Program-made: the position numbers and the translations under genes | In this document: one piece after another, positions 1-11,834 of the stretch | Numbering within the stretch: the stretch's first letter is position 1 | How the letters are laid out: every line of letters begins with the position of its first letter | The notes under the pieces: generated by a model | The model's input: the letters and a program-made list of their open reading frames with translations, nothing else | Database searches by the model: none | Told to the model about the DNA's origin: nothing | Source: Mimachlamys varia | Lineage: Eukaryota > Mollusca > Bivalvia > Pectinida > Pectinidae | Length of the DNA: 64,000 bases | Direction: 5' to 3' | Assembly: GCA_947623455.1 (NCBI GenBank) | Contig: OX392529.1 | Location: 54,393,186-54,457,185, forward strand

Positions 1-1240
1 ACTTAGAAGGCATCCCACAAAGTTTCTAAAATTATTAAGTAAATTTATATAAAAAAAGTTGGAAGTCTAAAGACAGAATGGTTAGGGGTTTTGTTGAGAT
101 CATATTTAGAGCACCAATAGTACAAGCCTTAGAGTGTGTGTATACTGTATATATAGATATAATTTATACACACCGGTTTTATATTATCTTTTGACGGAGC
201 AGTTGTTGAATTGTACTTTCTGTTTGCCCATACTTTGCTTTTAACTGGTGTTTTATTACTGAACTTTGAAGAATTATTTTTATTATAAGAAGAAAAAACA
301 TGACAATAATCATTTTTATTTTAGAAAAAAAAAACATGACAATAATTAATTTTTTATTTTAGAAAAAACATGACAACGGCCCTGTCCCTATGACTGTAAG
401 GTTATAAATAATATCAAACAGTGTTTTGCTGATTTTTAGTAACTCCATACTACTTATATACAGGACGCTGTGTTATAAATTTTGATTTGTCTGTAGCTAA
501 TTCCTCTTACATAATTCTGTAACTCACTAACCACTATAAAAGACCAAGGGAGACAACCTCTTGTGACAGAATATTTATACAAAATGTTTGTGCATCGATG
601 TAATTTTAAAAAAAAATCTATAAAATTGATAAACAAAGAAGAAATAATTTTTTTGCTCCTCTTTTTTTAATCAACTAAATATGAATTGATGAATTGATAA
701 TAAGACATTTACTGTTGAAAAAACATCATGCACAAAAAACTAATTACCGGTAAAGTAATTTGCAATATTTGGTAAAGGAGCGCTAGAAAAAAATCATTAC
801 TTTACAAATAAAACCATAATCTTTTATGTTATGTAGAATTAATCTCTAGATATTTTTTTTTATTATCTAAAATTAAAGGCAAAAGCAGTCTTTCTGTGTT
901 TGTAGTAGAATTAATCCAAGAAAGGTTTTTTAATGTTACTTAACAAAATTCAATCAAACTGTTGTGTTTTTTTTTTTGGTTAATAGTGATTAAATAACAA
1001 GAATATACTATATACTTATGATACGTATATGCAGTTAGTGGCTCTTTGTAGAAGTCTATGGTTTTCAATTTCTAATTTTCTCAGTATGTGTGTCTTTTAT
1101 TTTTCTATATATCGTGCAGAATCTATGGTAGTCATATAAAATATACTGTACAGTGTATATTTAAGTGAAATGCTTGTCTGTTAAATGGCAGGAATTGTTC
1201 ACTTCGTACTGATAAACTTACTCTTTATAAATTACTAGTA

Positions 1241-1680
1241 CAGTGTATTTCTCTTAATATTTAATGTTGCATTATGTCACACAAAAACATGATATTAACA
1301 GAAATTTGGCAGTAAGAAAAACATGTTTTTCTACTAGATCTACTGCATTTTCAATCTCCATAACTAAAAGAAAGCTATTCAATGTACATGAAGATAACAT
1401 TAGGTATTTCATCAAAAACATTTTTTTTTTTTCTATTTTCTATGCTATATTTTGTACAAGTTGTAATTGAAGTCACTGGAAATGACATCATTTTCTGGAT
1501 ATTTTATGTGATTGTTTAAAAAAACATGATATCAAGTGGAAATTCACCTCAAAACACATGATACTAACCAAAATAAAATAACGTAATTTTTAAAGAGGGG
1601 AAAATGGTGTTTGTGAAAAAAAGCCTATATAAAGAGGAATGTGATATTAACAGGAGTGATATATTAAGTGGAATCCACTG
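1241..1680 (+). mobile_element. MITE, TIR CAGTG...CACTG, TA target duplication (family A)
   Basis: This is a 440-bp element starting CAGTGTATTTCTCTTAATAT and ending with its imperfect inverted repeat (ATTAAGTGGAATCCACTG). TA stands directly outside both ends, as for Tc1/mariner-type insertions. There is no coding capacity. Inside, short 'AACATGATATTAA' phrases recur. A second copy of this family is split into two halves at 17745-17798 and 51746-52073, and this intact copy gives the ancestral order of the halves. Confidence 0.75.
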
Positions 1681-1967
1681 TATTTGCTATATCGCCTAGC
1701 TATACTTTACAGGAAACATACTTGGAGTCAAATGAAAAATTTCATGTGAGGAACATGTTTTATATAATTGCTGGGTTGCAGATGGTGAATTATATTAAGC
1801 CTTGTAATTGCTAGGTTGTTTAAAGTGACAAATTATCTCAAATCACCTATATTGGGAATTTCCACACCGTCCACTCTTCACTGAAACAGTTACCTGGTAA
1901 TCTTGTATAAGTAATTTATACAAATTTTTTTTTTTTATTATTGTAACCCTGGTAAATACTAGCTGCA

Positions 1968-2110
1968 ATATACCGCTCGGCTAGAGAGATCGGTTGAGCA
2001 TAAGACTAGTAGCCAGAGGTTCCGGGTTCGACTCCTAGCTGAGGCATTGAAGTAATAATGACCTCTGTTACATTATTATGTACCTTGCAATCAATTAAGC
2101 TTTTATTGGG
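1968..2110 (+). mobile_element. tRNA-derived SINE fragment
   Basis: The stretch has a tRNA-like head with a degenerate A box and a good B box (GGTTCGACTCC near 2023-2033) but no foldable acceptor stem, followed by an AT-rich body. It is read as a SINE head rather than a functional tRNA. Confidence 0.5.
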
Positions 2111-2152
2111 TTTTAAATCTGAGATAAGAAATATTCATGTTTAATGGTACCC

Positions 2153-3549
2153 AGTCAAACCTACTTGAACAGTCACCTCAAATAAGTGGCCACTTCCATT
2201 ATACTGCCAGTCTGTGGTCCAACCAATGGAAAATACTATTTAATGAAACTTATTTAGAAATCTAAGCTGTCACCTGTCTAAAATGGTCAGTGTTGATACT
2301 AAAATTCGGCCCTAGTTGTGATATTGTCCCGTATTTTGTGGCCATTTTGTCCTAAAGTAGACATCAGAGATGATCACATGACCAGGTTTTATTATCGATT
2401 GTCATGTGATTTGTTTTGTCTACAATAATGTTTACAGTGGCATAGAACTGTTAAATGCTATCATGTAAGCTGGGCCAAAACATGACAATTAATCTTGATT
2501 TTTTTATACACAAAACAAACACAGATTGAAAGTTCAAAAATTTATTGAGTCAAATTAGATTAATTTGTTCAGGTTTTGTAACTAAATTTTTGGCATTCTT
2601 AGGGGCTGCTCTGCTACTTAATCCTATACTACACAAATTACATAATATGCAATAACAGATGAATTAAAGCAAAAGACAAAACAAACACACCTAGCTAAAA
2701 GAAAGAGTGGGATGATCTCCGGCTTGAGCGATATCTCAAGCAATTAAGTTACAAAGTTGGGGTGATCCCAAGCCATGGAGCGAGTAGCTAACAGGCAGAT
2801 GAAGTACGTGACTTAAGGGGTGCTCCCCGGCACGCAACAAACTGGTTATGATTAAAAAAATAAATACACAAAATCAATCAAAAAATGAATTGGGGGTATA
2901 ATTCCCCGAATTAAGAGCCAAATAGAATGAATGTTACAGATACAAATTGTGAAGTGTAGCATGAGTGAGAGCCCCTAAGAAGTAATTATGTCAAATTTGT
3001 AGCAAAAAAACATGATTGGAAATTTCATTCAGAAGCAATATAAATCCATGAAAACTTGTTCTTTGTTTTGAGATTTCTGGTGAACCTCAGGTTTTAGCAG
3101 CCTGACCTGTCTTATAAGCAGCCAATTTTTGTTGGACATGTTGGTGACTATTCATGGCTTTATCATCCCTCTTTTTAGGTCCGGTAAACGGACCCATTCT
3201 CAATGAAAAAAAAATGTGTGATTTTTCCCAAATTTTCTCTTAAAAATTCCCAATTCAGACACTTGAAAAACAATTTGGTGGTTTCACATGCTTGACTCTA
3301 GGAACTTCTTCTTGTGACATTAATTTTGATAAGGAACAAGAAAAGATGGGCTGTAAATTAAATGTCATGAGTACATACAGTGCTTTAAATAGTAATTTAG
3401 AAAAGAAAAAATGCATTTAGTTGTTATAATAGTTTTTGTCAAAGTTTCCCAAATAGCTGTTATGTCGATCAATTTTTCCCAATTTGATCTCAGGGTCCGA
3501 TTCCCAAAACCCCCTGATAAAGCCCTGCTGTTTGATACAGGTTTGACTG
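2153..3549. mobile_element. non-autonomous DNA transposon, TIR CAGTCAAACCT
   Basis: The left end CAGTCAAACCTACTTGAAC is matched in inverted form by ...CAGGTTTGACTG at about 3539-3549. Nothing inside encodes a transposase. A second, smaller inverted-end repeat (3153-3530) appears to be nested in its right part. The element boundaries rest on the inverted ends only, because I could not confirm a target duplication on the left. Confidence 0.5.
3153..3530. mobile_element. MITE with ends (CAG)GGCTTTATCA
   Basis: The left end GGCTTTATCATCCCTCTTTT and right end CCTGATAAAGCCCTGCTG are inverted copies. The same element occurs in reverse orientation at 37279-37590, sharing the 'GGACCCATTCTCAATG' and 'TTGATCTCAGGGTCCGATTC' segments. 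It is non-coding, so the short ORFs across it are not genes. Confidence 0.6.
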
Positions 3550-4679
3550 TATATTTGTAGTGTTTCAGTGAAGATTGACATGAAGATATTCTCAATAGGG
3601 CTGCAATATATACCTGCCATACATCACAGCTTTATCATTATATAATCAGCCTTGACACACCGCCACCAATTATACCCCTTACCTGCACACCCACACACTC
3701 ACAGGACTTCGTCAGCTAGTGTAACAATGTCTTGAAGGTTTAAGGTATGAATTTAGAAGTAAAATTAGACTATAGTTCTGTATAATTAAGAGAAAAGAGG
3801 GAATGGTTAAAATGCAGTTTAACAGCAAATTACAAACCTGCTTCTCATGTTCATGCAACAATGCCAGCAATGCTTAAATCCCCCACATCCGCCCCCTTAT
3901 TCTGTACCCCAAAAACTGCCTTCTGGGAAACCAAAGTCCCTCCATTTCCATGACCTATAATTTTCAGACCTCTCCCTGCCACCAAAAGCAAATATGTGGA
4001 AATTAACTCCGCCTTTGCTTTAATTTGACCGTCTGATGGAATATTAAAACTTTTTCTTATGTATACCGGTAAGTATTAAATAAATATAAAAAAGACTGTG
4101 TATCTAATGTTCATTTTTTTTTTTTTTTTTTTAAATATTTCCCTGTTTTCATATTTTTCATTTTTTTGTCAGATACTGATCGATGTCTAAAATGAACCAC
4201 TTCAGTCTGAAATGTCGACTGTTGAAAAGAGCTTGCGTCAAGGGAGACAATCCCATAAATAATCAGCTGAGGTTACAAACAGCTTATTTTACACCTCTAC
4301 CTCATTGTTTAAAGCCAGGAAATATTTTATAGAAAATAAAATGTTATTTAGTAGCGGTAATGCAGGACATGCCAAAATGATTTCATTTTAAGTTGAAGGG
4401 TGAAAAACTTTATGGAGCAATATTTATTACTTAACACTCATTTTCGGACAGGTGCGAACAAAATATTAGCTGATGTCAAATTAGGCAAATTTAGGAATGT
4501 CATATTATTTGTAATTAGATATGTTTTAGGTACACATATATTCAGAAGCATTCATCAGAAAAGAAAGACATCTGTAAGATGTAAATTCTACTTTAGAGCA
4601 AAATATGCAAATTTGTTTACATCTGTATTACATACTTTCTATGCATACAAGCACTTATATAAAATCTATATATATATAC

Positions 4680-5182
4680 AGCGAGATGCCAAAGGTTTTT
4701 CAATTTTTTCTATTTTGCTATATATTCTATATATTTCCATTTTTTTTCAATGAATTTTCCCAACTTTGTTTATGGATCAATTTTTAATAAAATTTTGTGT
4801 ACCTTCTTGAAGAATGGTTTCCTGTTTCATTTCATAATAATTTCACTGTTTTCTGTTATGTATGACCAGAGAAAATCATAATTTATTTACAACATCCAAT
4901 TTTCAGGACACCATTTTAACGTCATTTTGGTAGCGTTATATAGAGAAATGGCATCTAATGGAAATTAGCAGTGTAGACAATTCTGTATAGCTTTATAAAT
5001 ACACAACAGAAAATTAAATAAATATTATGAGAGGAAACCTTGAATATTTTCATACCAAATGACAAAAAATTATCAAAATCCACCCATAAACAAAGTCAGG
5101 AAATTTTTTTGAAAAAGGTTGGAAATATAAAGAATATAAAGCAAAATAAAAAAAATTGAAAGACTTTTGGCACGTTACTGTT
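4680..5182. mobile_element. foldback-type MITE with TIRs of about 100 bp (family F), copy 1
   Basis: The arms begin CAG(C/T)RA(C/G)RTGCCAAA and run through 'TTTTGCTATATATTCT' and 'TTTTTTTCAATGAATTTTCC'. The right arm repeats them in inverted order and ends TTTTGGCACGTTACTG. The central part includes 'TTGGTAGCGTTATATAGAGA'. Two further copies lie at 40201-40650 and 41200-41616. A 117-codon ORF over the left arm is only the arm read through. Confidence 0.7.
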
Positions 5183-6429
5183 TGTATATGTACCATACAT
5201 AAGCACATACTGTGTTTATGCTTCTTATATTACATTGCTACTATATTTTATTATGCTCGTCACAACAATTAAATCTGTCTGGTTTTATCGCACTTGATGT
5301 ATTTCATGACTTTTATTACAGCATAAATATCTTAATTATGTACAGTTTGGCCCTTATGTAGAGATGTCATATACAAGAACTATTGAAACGCAAAACATAT
5401 TTGTGAAGTAAAGAAACTTACGTTTTCACCATTTAGAATTCATGAAACAGATTATAAGGGCTCTTTGTTTATAATGATTTTTTTTTGATTGGCCACATGT
5501 GTTTATTATATTGATGCTAGTTAGGTAATGAGTGATATATATAAATGCAGACCCAGGAAATATAGAAAATCAGGGATTCAAAAACATTATATATATCTGC
5601 TAGCGGGAGAGAACTGATATAGGCCTAGCCTATAGCTGTTGTTCAATCCCATTCATTGCTACCATCAAAATGAATAAAATTTGTTGAAATGAAATCTGCT
5701 AGGTGTAGCGCAAGCTGTTCTTGAAACATCTTCAGCATTTGAGATTGGTTTTGCATTCTTCCATATATTTTGAAAAAGTAATTTTAGGATACAATCAGGA
5801 AGTTTTATGATTATTGTATCTACCTTGTAATATGATATAAAATATTCACAGACATTAATAATGACAATTTTCAGTTGATGAAATCAATTGTTTTTTGTAA
5901 TGTGTGTTTAATTGTTGTGTCTTTCACTTTTGATGGTTTAACTTTACATAAATATAGATATGTATATATTTTTTCATTCATATTAATTATGATAAATTGT
6001 AATATGAAGTTCCTATTCTTTCACAAACAATTTATATTTACATATTACAATCAGTCTGATTTCATATTTCTGTTTAGTTCTGAAGTAAATCTGTGAAACA
6101 ATGTTTGTGTTTACTAACACTATATAGTTACTAAGTTCATATATAGAGATCAATGTTAATATTAATGATAATTTTTAAATATGGTTATACCCATATTTTG
6201 TACAGAATCCCTGACACCTGTCCAGTCTTTGTCTTCTAGATCTCCATATCATACAAATTAACTACTGTTTCATATTTATCTAGCTGGAACAGGAAACGCT
6301 TATAAATTGTTTAAAGTGAATCTTGATTACCATATTCGCCATAATAAGCCCCAGGATGCTGAATATTTTGTTTACAAAAATTTAAGAGATCTCGTTTTTT
6401 AATGAGTATAAGTATAATGTTTTTGACCA

Positions 6430-6669
6430 GGGCCCAGTTGTTCAAAGGGTGATTAGCTTAATCACTATTTAACAACATTTTTCAAACTTTAATAATTCTG
6501 TTAATATACAAGGTAAAATCTTACAATTTCGATGTAAACTGACACTATTGGATATTTGATATCTGCAAAGTTGTAACTAAATCTATGGCTTCATTTTATA
6601 GTTACAGGATAATAAAAAAAATTGTGCTAATCACTGATTAAGCTCATCAAGTTTTGAACAACTTGACCC
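6430..6669. mobile_element. MITE, ends GGCCCAGTTGTTCAAA (family C), copy 1
   Basis: The left end GGCCCAGTTGTTCAAAGGG and right end TTTTGAACAACTTGACCC are inverted copies. Inside are 'GTGATTAGC' and its inverse 'GATTAAGC'. A diverged copy with the same internal 'TTTGATATCTG.AAAGTTGTAACTAA' phrase lies at 62870-63122. Confidence 0.65.
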
Positions 6670-7669
6670 AGAATGGTTAGTAATCATGATGTGCAACATT
6701 GTTGTCCAATTTCGGACAGTTTTTACTTAAATGATTATCCACAATATGAGCCGATATTTGTAGGGCGGCAGGTTGAGAGCCAATATTTTGGAAAGGGGGT
6801 CCGAGGTTCTTGTAAACATGCGCACACGAAAGTTTGATGTACAATAACACAGGATAAATTAGCTGTGTCACAAACAGTAGGGGGGCTTTTATAATTTCAA
6901 TACTTCTGCAGAAGGGAGAGCGGCGCTTATAAGTGAAGGGGCTCTAATTATGGCGAATATGGTATGTATACAAAATCATATTTTGGCACTTCTTGACTTA
7001 AGTGAATTTATATGAATCTGAGAAGCAAAAGAAATTAATGCAATTAAAAACTGATTAGACCATTTAATTATTGAGTGATATGTACAGAAGACAAGGTTAG
7101 GATATTTAACTGTGGGATAGAAAACTAACATTTCATTGTTGTATTATATATATAACTGTCAATCGTTGTATTTCATGTTCCTTTCATGCTGCGTTCTGTT
7201 TAAACCATCACCCAACAGTACGCCTCCAAAAAGGTTTGCATCTTCTATGTTCGATGTATATGTCTTGTCTTTATCTAAGCTCGTCATTAACATGTCTTTG
7301 TTTGCTTAAGGCTTAATTCACATTGCACGCTTCGTTGTCAAGTTTAGGGATGTAACTATAGCACACTTTGTTCTGGACACCTGTTGTCATGGTAACATCT
7401 AGCTCAATGTGTATTCTCTGTAAGAATCTGAGTACAAATCCGACTCTTTCACCCCTGAAGTTTCATAATGAGCTATTCCAACCTTTAAATTGGAAGAGTT
7501 CATATGTGTTATTAGGAATATTTCTGCGAGCAAAATTTAAGAGACTAACCTTGGTATATGTCTTGTGTGAGTACAATGAACTGAAAGTACGTGTATGTGA
7601 TTTATATTTCTAGAACATTGGCAGTTAATGATCTCTCTATAGGGCAATAATTTTAAACTCTTATCTGAG

Positions 7670-8190
7670 ACTGTGTTGCATTGTCTGTTCTTAGAGCTAA
7701 GGCTATGACCTTGGGATTTTGTCTTAGATAGTGTGTCGTCTGTTCTAGATTTAGTAGAGCCATGACCTTGGGACTTTGTCTTACATAGTGTGTTGTCTGT
7801 TCTAAGAGCTGTGACCTTGGATTTTGTCTTAGTATGTTGTGTGTTCTTAGAGCTACATTTTTTATGACCTTGGGATTTTATCTTTAGTTAGATAGTTTTT
7901 GGTTTGTTCTTAGAGCCGTGACCTACAATTTTGTCACAGATAGTATTTGGTGTTCTAAGAGCTATGACCTTGGGATTTTGTCTTAGATCATGTGCTGTCT
8001 GTTCTTAGAGCCGTGACCTTGGATATCGATTCTGACTCTGATAGTTTATTGTTTGCTTTCAGAGCTTTGACCTTGGAATCTTGTCTTAAATAGTTTGTTG
8101 TCTGTTCTTAAAGCTATGACCTTGGATTTTGTCTTAGTGTGTTGTCTGTTCTTAAAGCTATGACCTTGGATTTTGTCTTTGACGGTGACT
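7670..8190. repeat. minisatellite, roughly 50-bp unit, about 10 copies
   Basis: The phrases 'GTCTGTTCTTAGAGCT', 'ATGACCTTGG' and 'ATTTTGTCTTAGATAGT' recur in this order about every 45-60 bp. The copies differ by small indels, so the array is old or imperfectly homogenised. Confidence 0.85.
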
Positions 8191-8781
8191 GTAAAATGTG
8201 TTGTGCAGTGTAAGAGATTTTCTGACGTGTGTTTATTACAGCAGTTGATGACAGCTAGTACATAAAGGTGATATTTATATTTACAAAACATCTTAAAAGG
8301 TACAAAAAAGATTTGTGTTTGTCAATCCATTGTTCTAGAATCATGTGCATAGATCCAGCTTTATAAGATTTTAAAGTGACTTTTATTCAAAAGTTGTACT
8401 TAAATTTTATTATATTTCTTTTTTAATTATCAACATGACCAAAAGTTAAATTACAGTTTCATAAAATCTGTCCGACCAAGGGAGATGATACATTTCCTTT
8501 TTCAAATTACCAGGTGAGCGGTTCCTTTGGAATAATTGAGTACAATTATAAATATATTTGTTGTACGTGGAGTGTGGCAATAAAAATGTATTGCACAGAC
8601 TGTATCATAGCATATCAGTTGATGTAGATATTGTATACTCAAACAGTTATACAGCATTATGTTGTGTTGTATGCCAGGAGCACCTGTTGTCAAATTAAGC
8701 ACATGTTGTTGTATGTATGGTGTAAGTTTTATGTTGAAATGATTACTGATCCAAGCATGTCTGAGAATAAATTATAAAAAT

Positions 8782-8975
8782 GGCCCTAGTTTCATCAACG
8801 TTCCTTAACTTGAGGAAACTCCTTAACATTAAAATCTCCATAGGAAAGTATTACAGATTTTAAGGAAAAAAATCCTTTGTTAAGGAATTTTCCTTAAATT
8901 CTGTAATGCTTTCCTATGGAGATTTTTAAGTTTTGGAATTTCCTGAAGTTAAGGAACGTTGATGGAACTGGGGCC
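8782..8975. mobile_element. hairpin MITE (family B), copy 1
   Basis: The whole element is a near-palindrome: GGCCCTAGTTTCATCAACG at the left, GTTGATGGAACTGGGGCC at the right, with 'TTCCTTAACTT' and 'AATCTCCATAGGAAAG' mirrored in the two arms. The transcript would fold into one long hairpin. Other copies lie at 10300-10476 and 57921-58124. Confidence 0.8.
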
Positions 8976-10299
8976 TGAACCCACAAGAAATAATTATATA
9001 TAATATAACCTTTGAATTTTGATGACTTCATGTATAAATGTATAGCCTTTCAATGGGTCATATGATAATTACTTATCATACTAAACAGGAATAATTCTGA
9101 CTCTTAAAACCTATAAGAGAATTTGAGGGATTTTATGGGATCGGCAAAATATATATGACATTTTTCTATGTAAAGTAATACAATTTTGAATTTTCAATGA
9201 AATTTTCAGGAAAAACATGGGTAAAAATTCCCAAATCTCACCCAAAAGTGATCCCTGTTAAATGATAGAGCATAATTGCAGAGGTTGCTGACAGTTCTAG
9301 AAATCCCAAATCAATTTGTTTTTAAATTGGCCATTATAAACCTAATTGTCCTGTTGCATCTGCTAATAATACAAAATAATCTTAGATGTAATTAATGGCC
9401 AGGACTTAAAATTAAATCTGTATTATACTATTGTGAATTATGATATTGTACATAATGATAATCTAATCTATTCTCCTAGCTGTATTAGGTTTTCAAAATT
9501 TGATAAAAATATTCTTTCATTAAAAATCCAAATATAGTTTGCACTAATCTTGTGATTTAGCATCACTTTCTTAACATCAATTATGATTACTGACAATGTA
9601 GACACTGTTTAGTCCTACACTTTAATTGAGGTTAAAATCTTTTAGTACACACATAGACATATTTCAAACATATCTTAAATTACACAATTTTGTGTTCCAT
9701 ATTCTTTTTCAGTGTCATTAATTTGAATCTTTTTCTGCCTTCTGACTAATTGTAGTGAGCGATAATTGATTTAGGTAAAAATTATAGCTTCATTCTCTGT
9801 GTCCATTTATAGTTGATATATAAAGTTTTAGCCTTTAGGTCACGAAAATTGTCTCTGAACATCTACTGTAGTAGCTATAGTAGCCGGAACTAATAATGAC
9901 ATTATGCAACCTTTGTTTATGTTAACATAACTTGCTTTACCCAGCTCTTCATACATTGTATGTTATTATGTTCGTTTTCTCTAAAATCTTCATGTTGTTT
10001 GTTTTTTGAAGTCGGAATTGTTTTTAATTAACCATAATATAACCAGATTTCCAAGTATTTTTGTTTGTGATCAAAATGAGTGGTTTAATTCAGATGTGCC
10101 CACGCTTGAATCAAATTAATGCATGCACATATTAACGCACAAAATTTCACAATGAAATGTCAATCAATAAGTTCATAATGATATAGTAGGTCCAAATACG
10201 TCTCCTTGCTGAAGTCCTAATCATTATCATGATGAAAATAAACTTGATAATTAACTTGAGTGCTAAATATGTTAAAAGTCAATACATGTAGTAATTACT

Positions 10300-10476
10300 G
10301 GCCCCTGTTTCATCAATGTTCCTTAACTTTAAGAAATCTCCATAGGAAAGCATTACAGAATTTAAGGAAAGCTCCTTAACTAAGGATTTTCTCCTTAAAT
10401 TCTGTAATGCTTTCCTATGGAGATTTTTAAGTTAAGGAATTTCCCTAAGTTAAGGAACGCTGATGAAACCAAGGCC
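10300..10476. mobile_element. hairpin MITE (family B), copy 2
   Basis: It has the same near-palindromic structure as the copy at 8782, with arms containing 'CTCCATAGGAAAGCATTACAG' shortened to the mirrored pair around a short centre near 10385, and flanking GGCC ends. Confidence 0.8.
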
Positions 10477-11732
10477 TGTTTGTCTACTTAATTGATCACA
10501 ATAAAGACATTTTAAATTAGCAGGTTTTTCAATTGCAATTAATATCAAAATACATTTATATTTAAGAAATAACAATATGTATTTGAAATTGTAGCGTTGT
10601 GTTTTAATGTCTGTTGATTATCGTACAATTTCTATAAATTTATGTCACCTGCAAAAATTGAGCAACAATATTGGTATAATCACTATGTTGGTGTCGGCTG
10701 TAGTGTCTGCACAAATTAGAAAGTTAATTTAACCCCTAGGAAGAGGACTTGTGGGGCCCTATAAATGGATGCTTTAGAATGCTACTTTTCCCAAATGCAT
10801 GAGCATATTTTTCAATTAAATTCCGTCTGAATCATTACTGAGGAATAAGTTCTGAATTGACCCCTCCAAGGGACTGGGGGGACGGGCCCCTGATTGGGGA
10901 ATTTTGATTAAATATTTAGCGATGCTATGTACATACTCTTCCAAATTCAGTCACAATATTAACTTGGGGGGTGGGAAGCATAATATTTCTTCAATGAATA
11001 GTACAATTCAAATGTCAGATGACTGTTAAGGATTCATTTGGCTTTCTTGTTTATACAAACAACTGTTGAATGAAGAAGCTGAGTAAAATAAGGGAAGTTA
11101 ACATGTAGCAAATTGTTGGGTATATGTTTCACCGTTTCATGAAAGCTTCAATTTTATTACTCAGATACTGATGAAAATGAACTATGAACTCACTAACACT
11201 ATAACATGTTTCCTTAATTATCATTGATTTAATTCTTGCATCAAATGCATGTTTGTTCAAATACCTTAAAACTGCACGATAATGAAATGTATAATTATGC
11301 AGTTATTTGTATATAAACAGGTATATATTTTTGGAATTTCAAGAGGAAGATTTTACAATGTCTATAGTTAGGAGCTATAAGTACCTAGCTTTAATACAAT
11401 ATTAGGCAGTACTGCTGTTTGAATATTATGATAAAATAGCGTAACAGTGCAAATAATTATAGACACATTACTAAATAGACTAGAAAAAAGTCATTTGTGT
11501 AGTGCTTAATTAATTGACAGAAATATGCCTGTAGATGTATAATAAAATCTGGTATGCATTGCTTAAACTATATCAATTATAATGATTTAGAAAAATCCTA
11601 AAGGACCATGATCAGCATGCAGCTTCATAAATCTGGTGACAACTCATCAAGTAGTCGACATCAAAACCCGGTTCTGGATGTGAGGTCTGATTTAAGTCGT
11701 TACTTATACAATTCTATTTGAATTTTTTTTAG

Positions 11733-11834
11733 GAAATGTTTGACTTGTTGCGAGATCTTGGGGCAGAATTGGATATAAAGAATCGACAAGGGTTAACTCC
11801 CCTGACTTTGGCAGCAAAGCTGGCGCGGAAAGAC
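11733..11834 (+). CDS. TRPV exon: end of last ankyrin repeat
   Basis: The acceptor is TTTTTTTTAG and the donor GTGAGT; 34 codons, phase 0 to 0. The encoded [20 protein letters not shown] and [10 protein letters not shown] show the ankyrin consensus (G-TPL-LAAK-G/R). It is labelled exon 1 of this window only, since earlier ankyrin exons must precede it. Confidence 0.93.

Larger units (their letters stand above)
1..11732. other. intron of the TRPV gene (5' side), repeat-filled
   Basis: I found no exon with convincing coding sequence and splice sites on either strand here. The stretch holds several transposon-derived repeats (entered separately at 1241, 1968, 2153, 3153, 4680, 6430, 8782 and 10300) and a minisatellite at 7670. 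A GC-richer stretch with short G and C runs at about 10730-10990 has no ORF and looks repeat-derived. The remaining sequence is AT-rich and featureless to me. A short, divergent ankyrin exon could have been missed. Confidence 0.6.

Noticed and set aside
4400..4787. 117-codon and 60-codon open frames on +
   Set aside because: They run into the arm of the foldback MITE and are rich in I, Y, F and K as expected of AT-rich DNA. There are no splice sites or motifs to support a gene.
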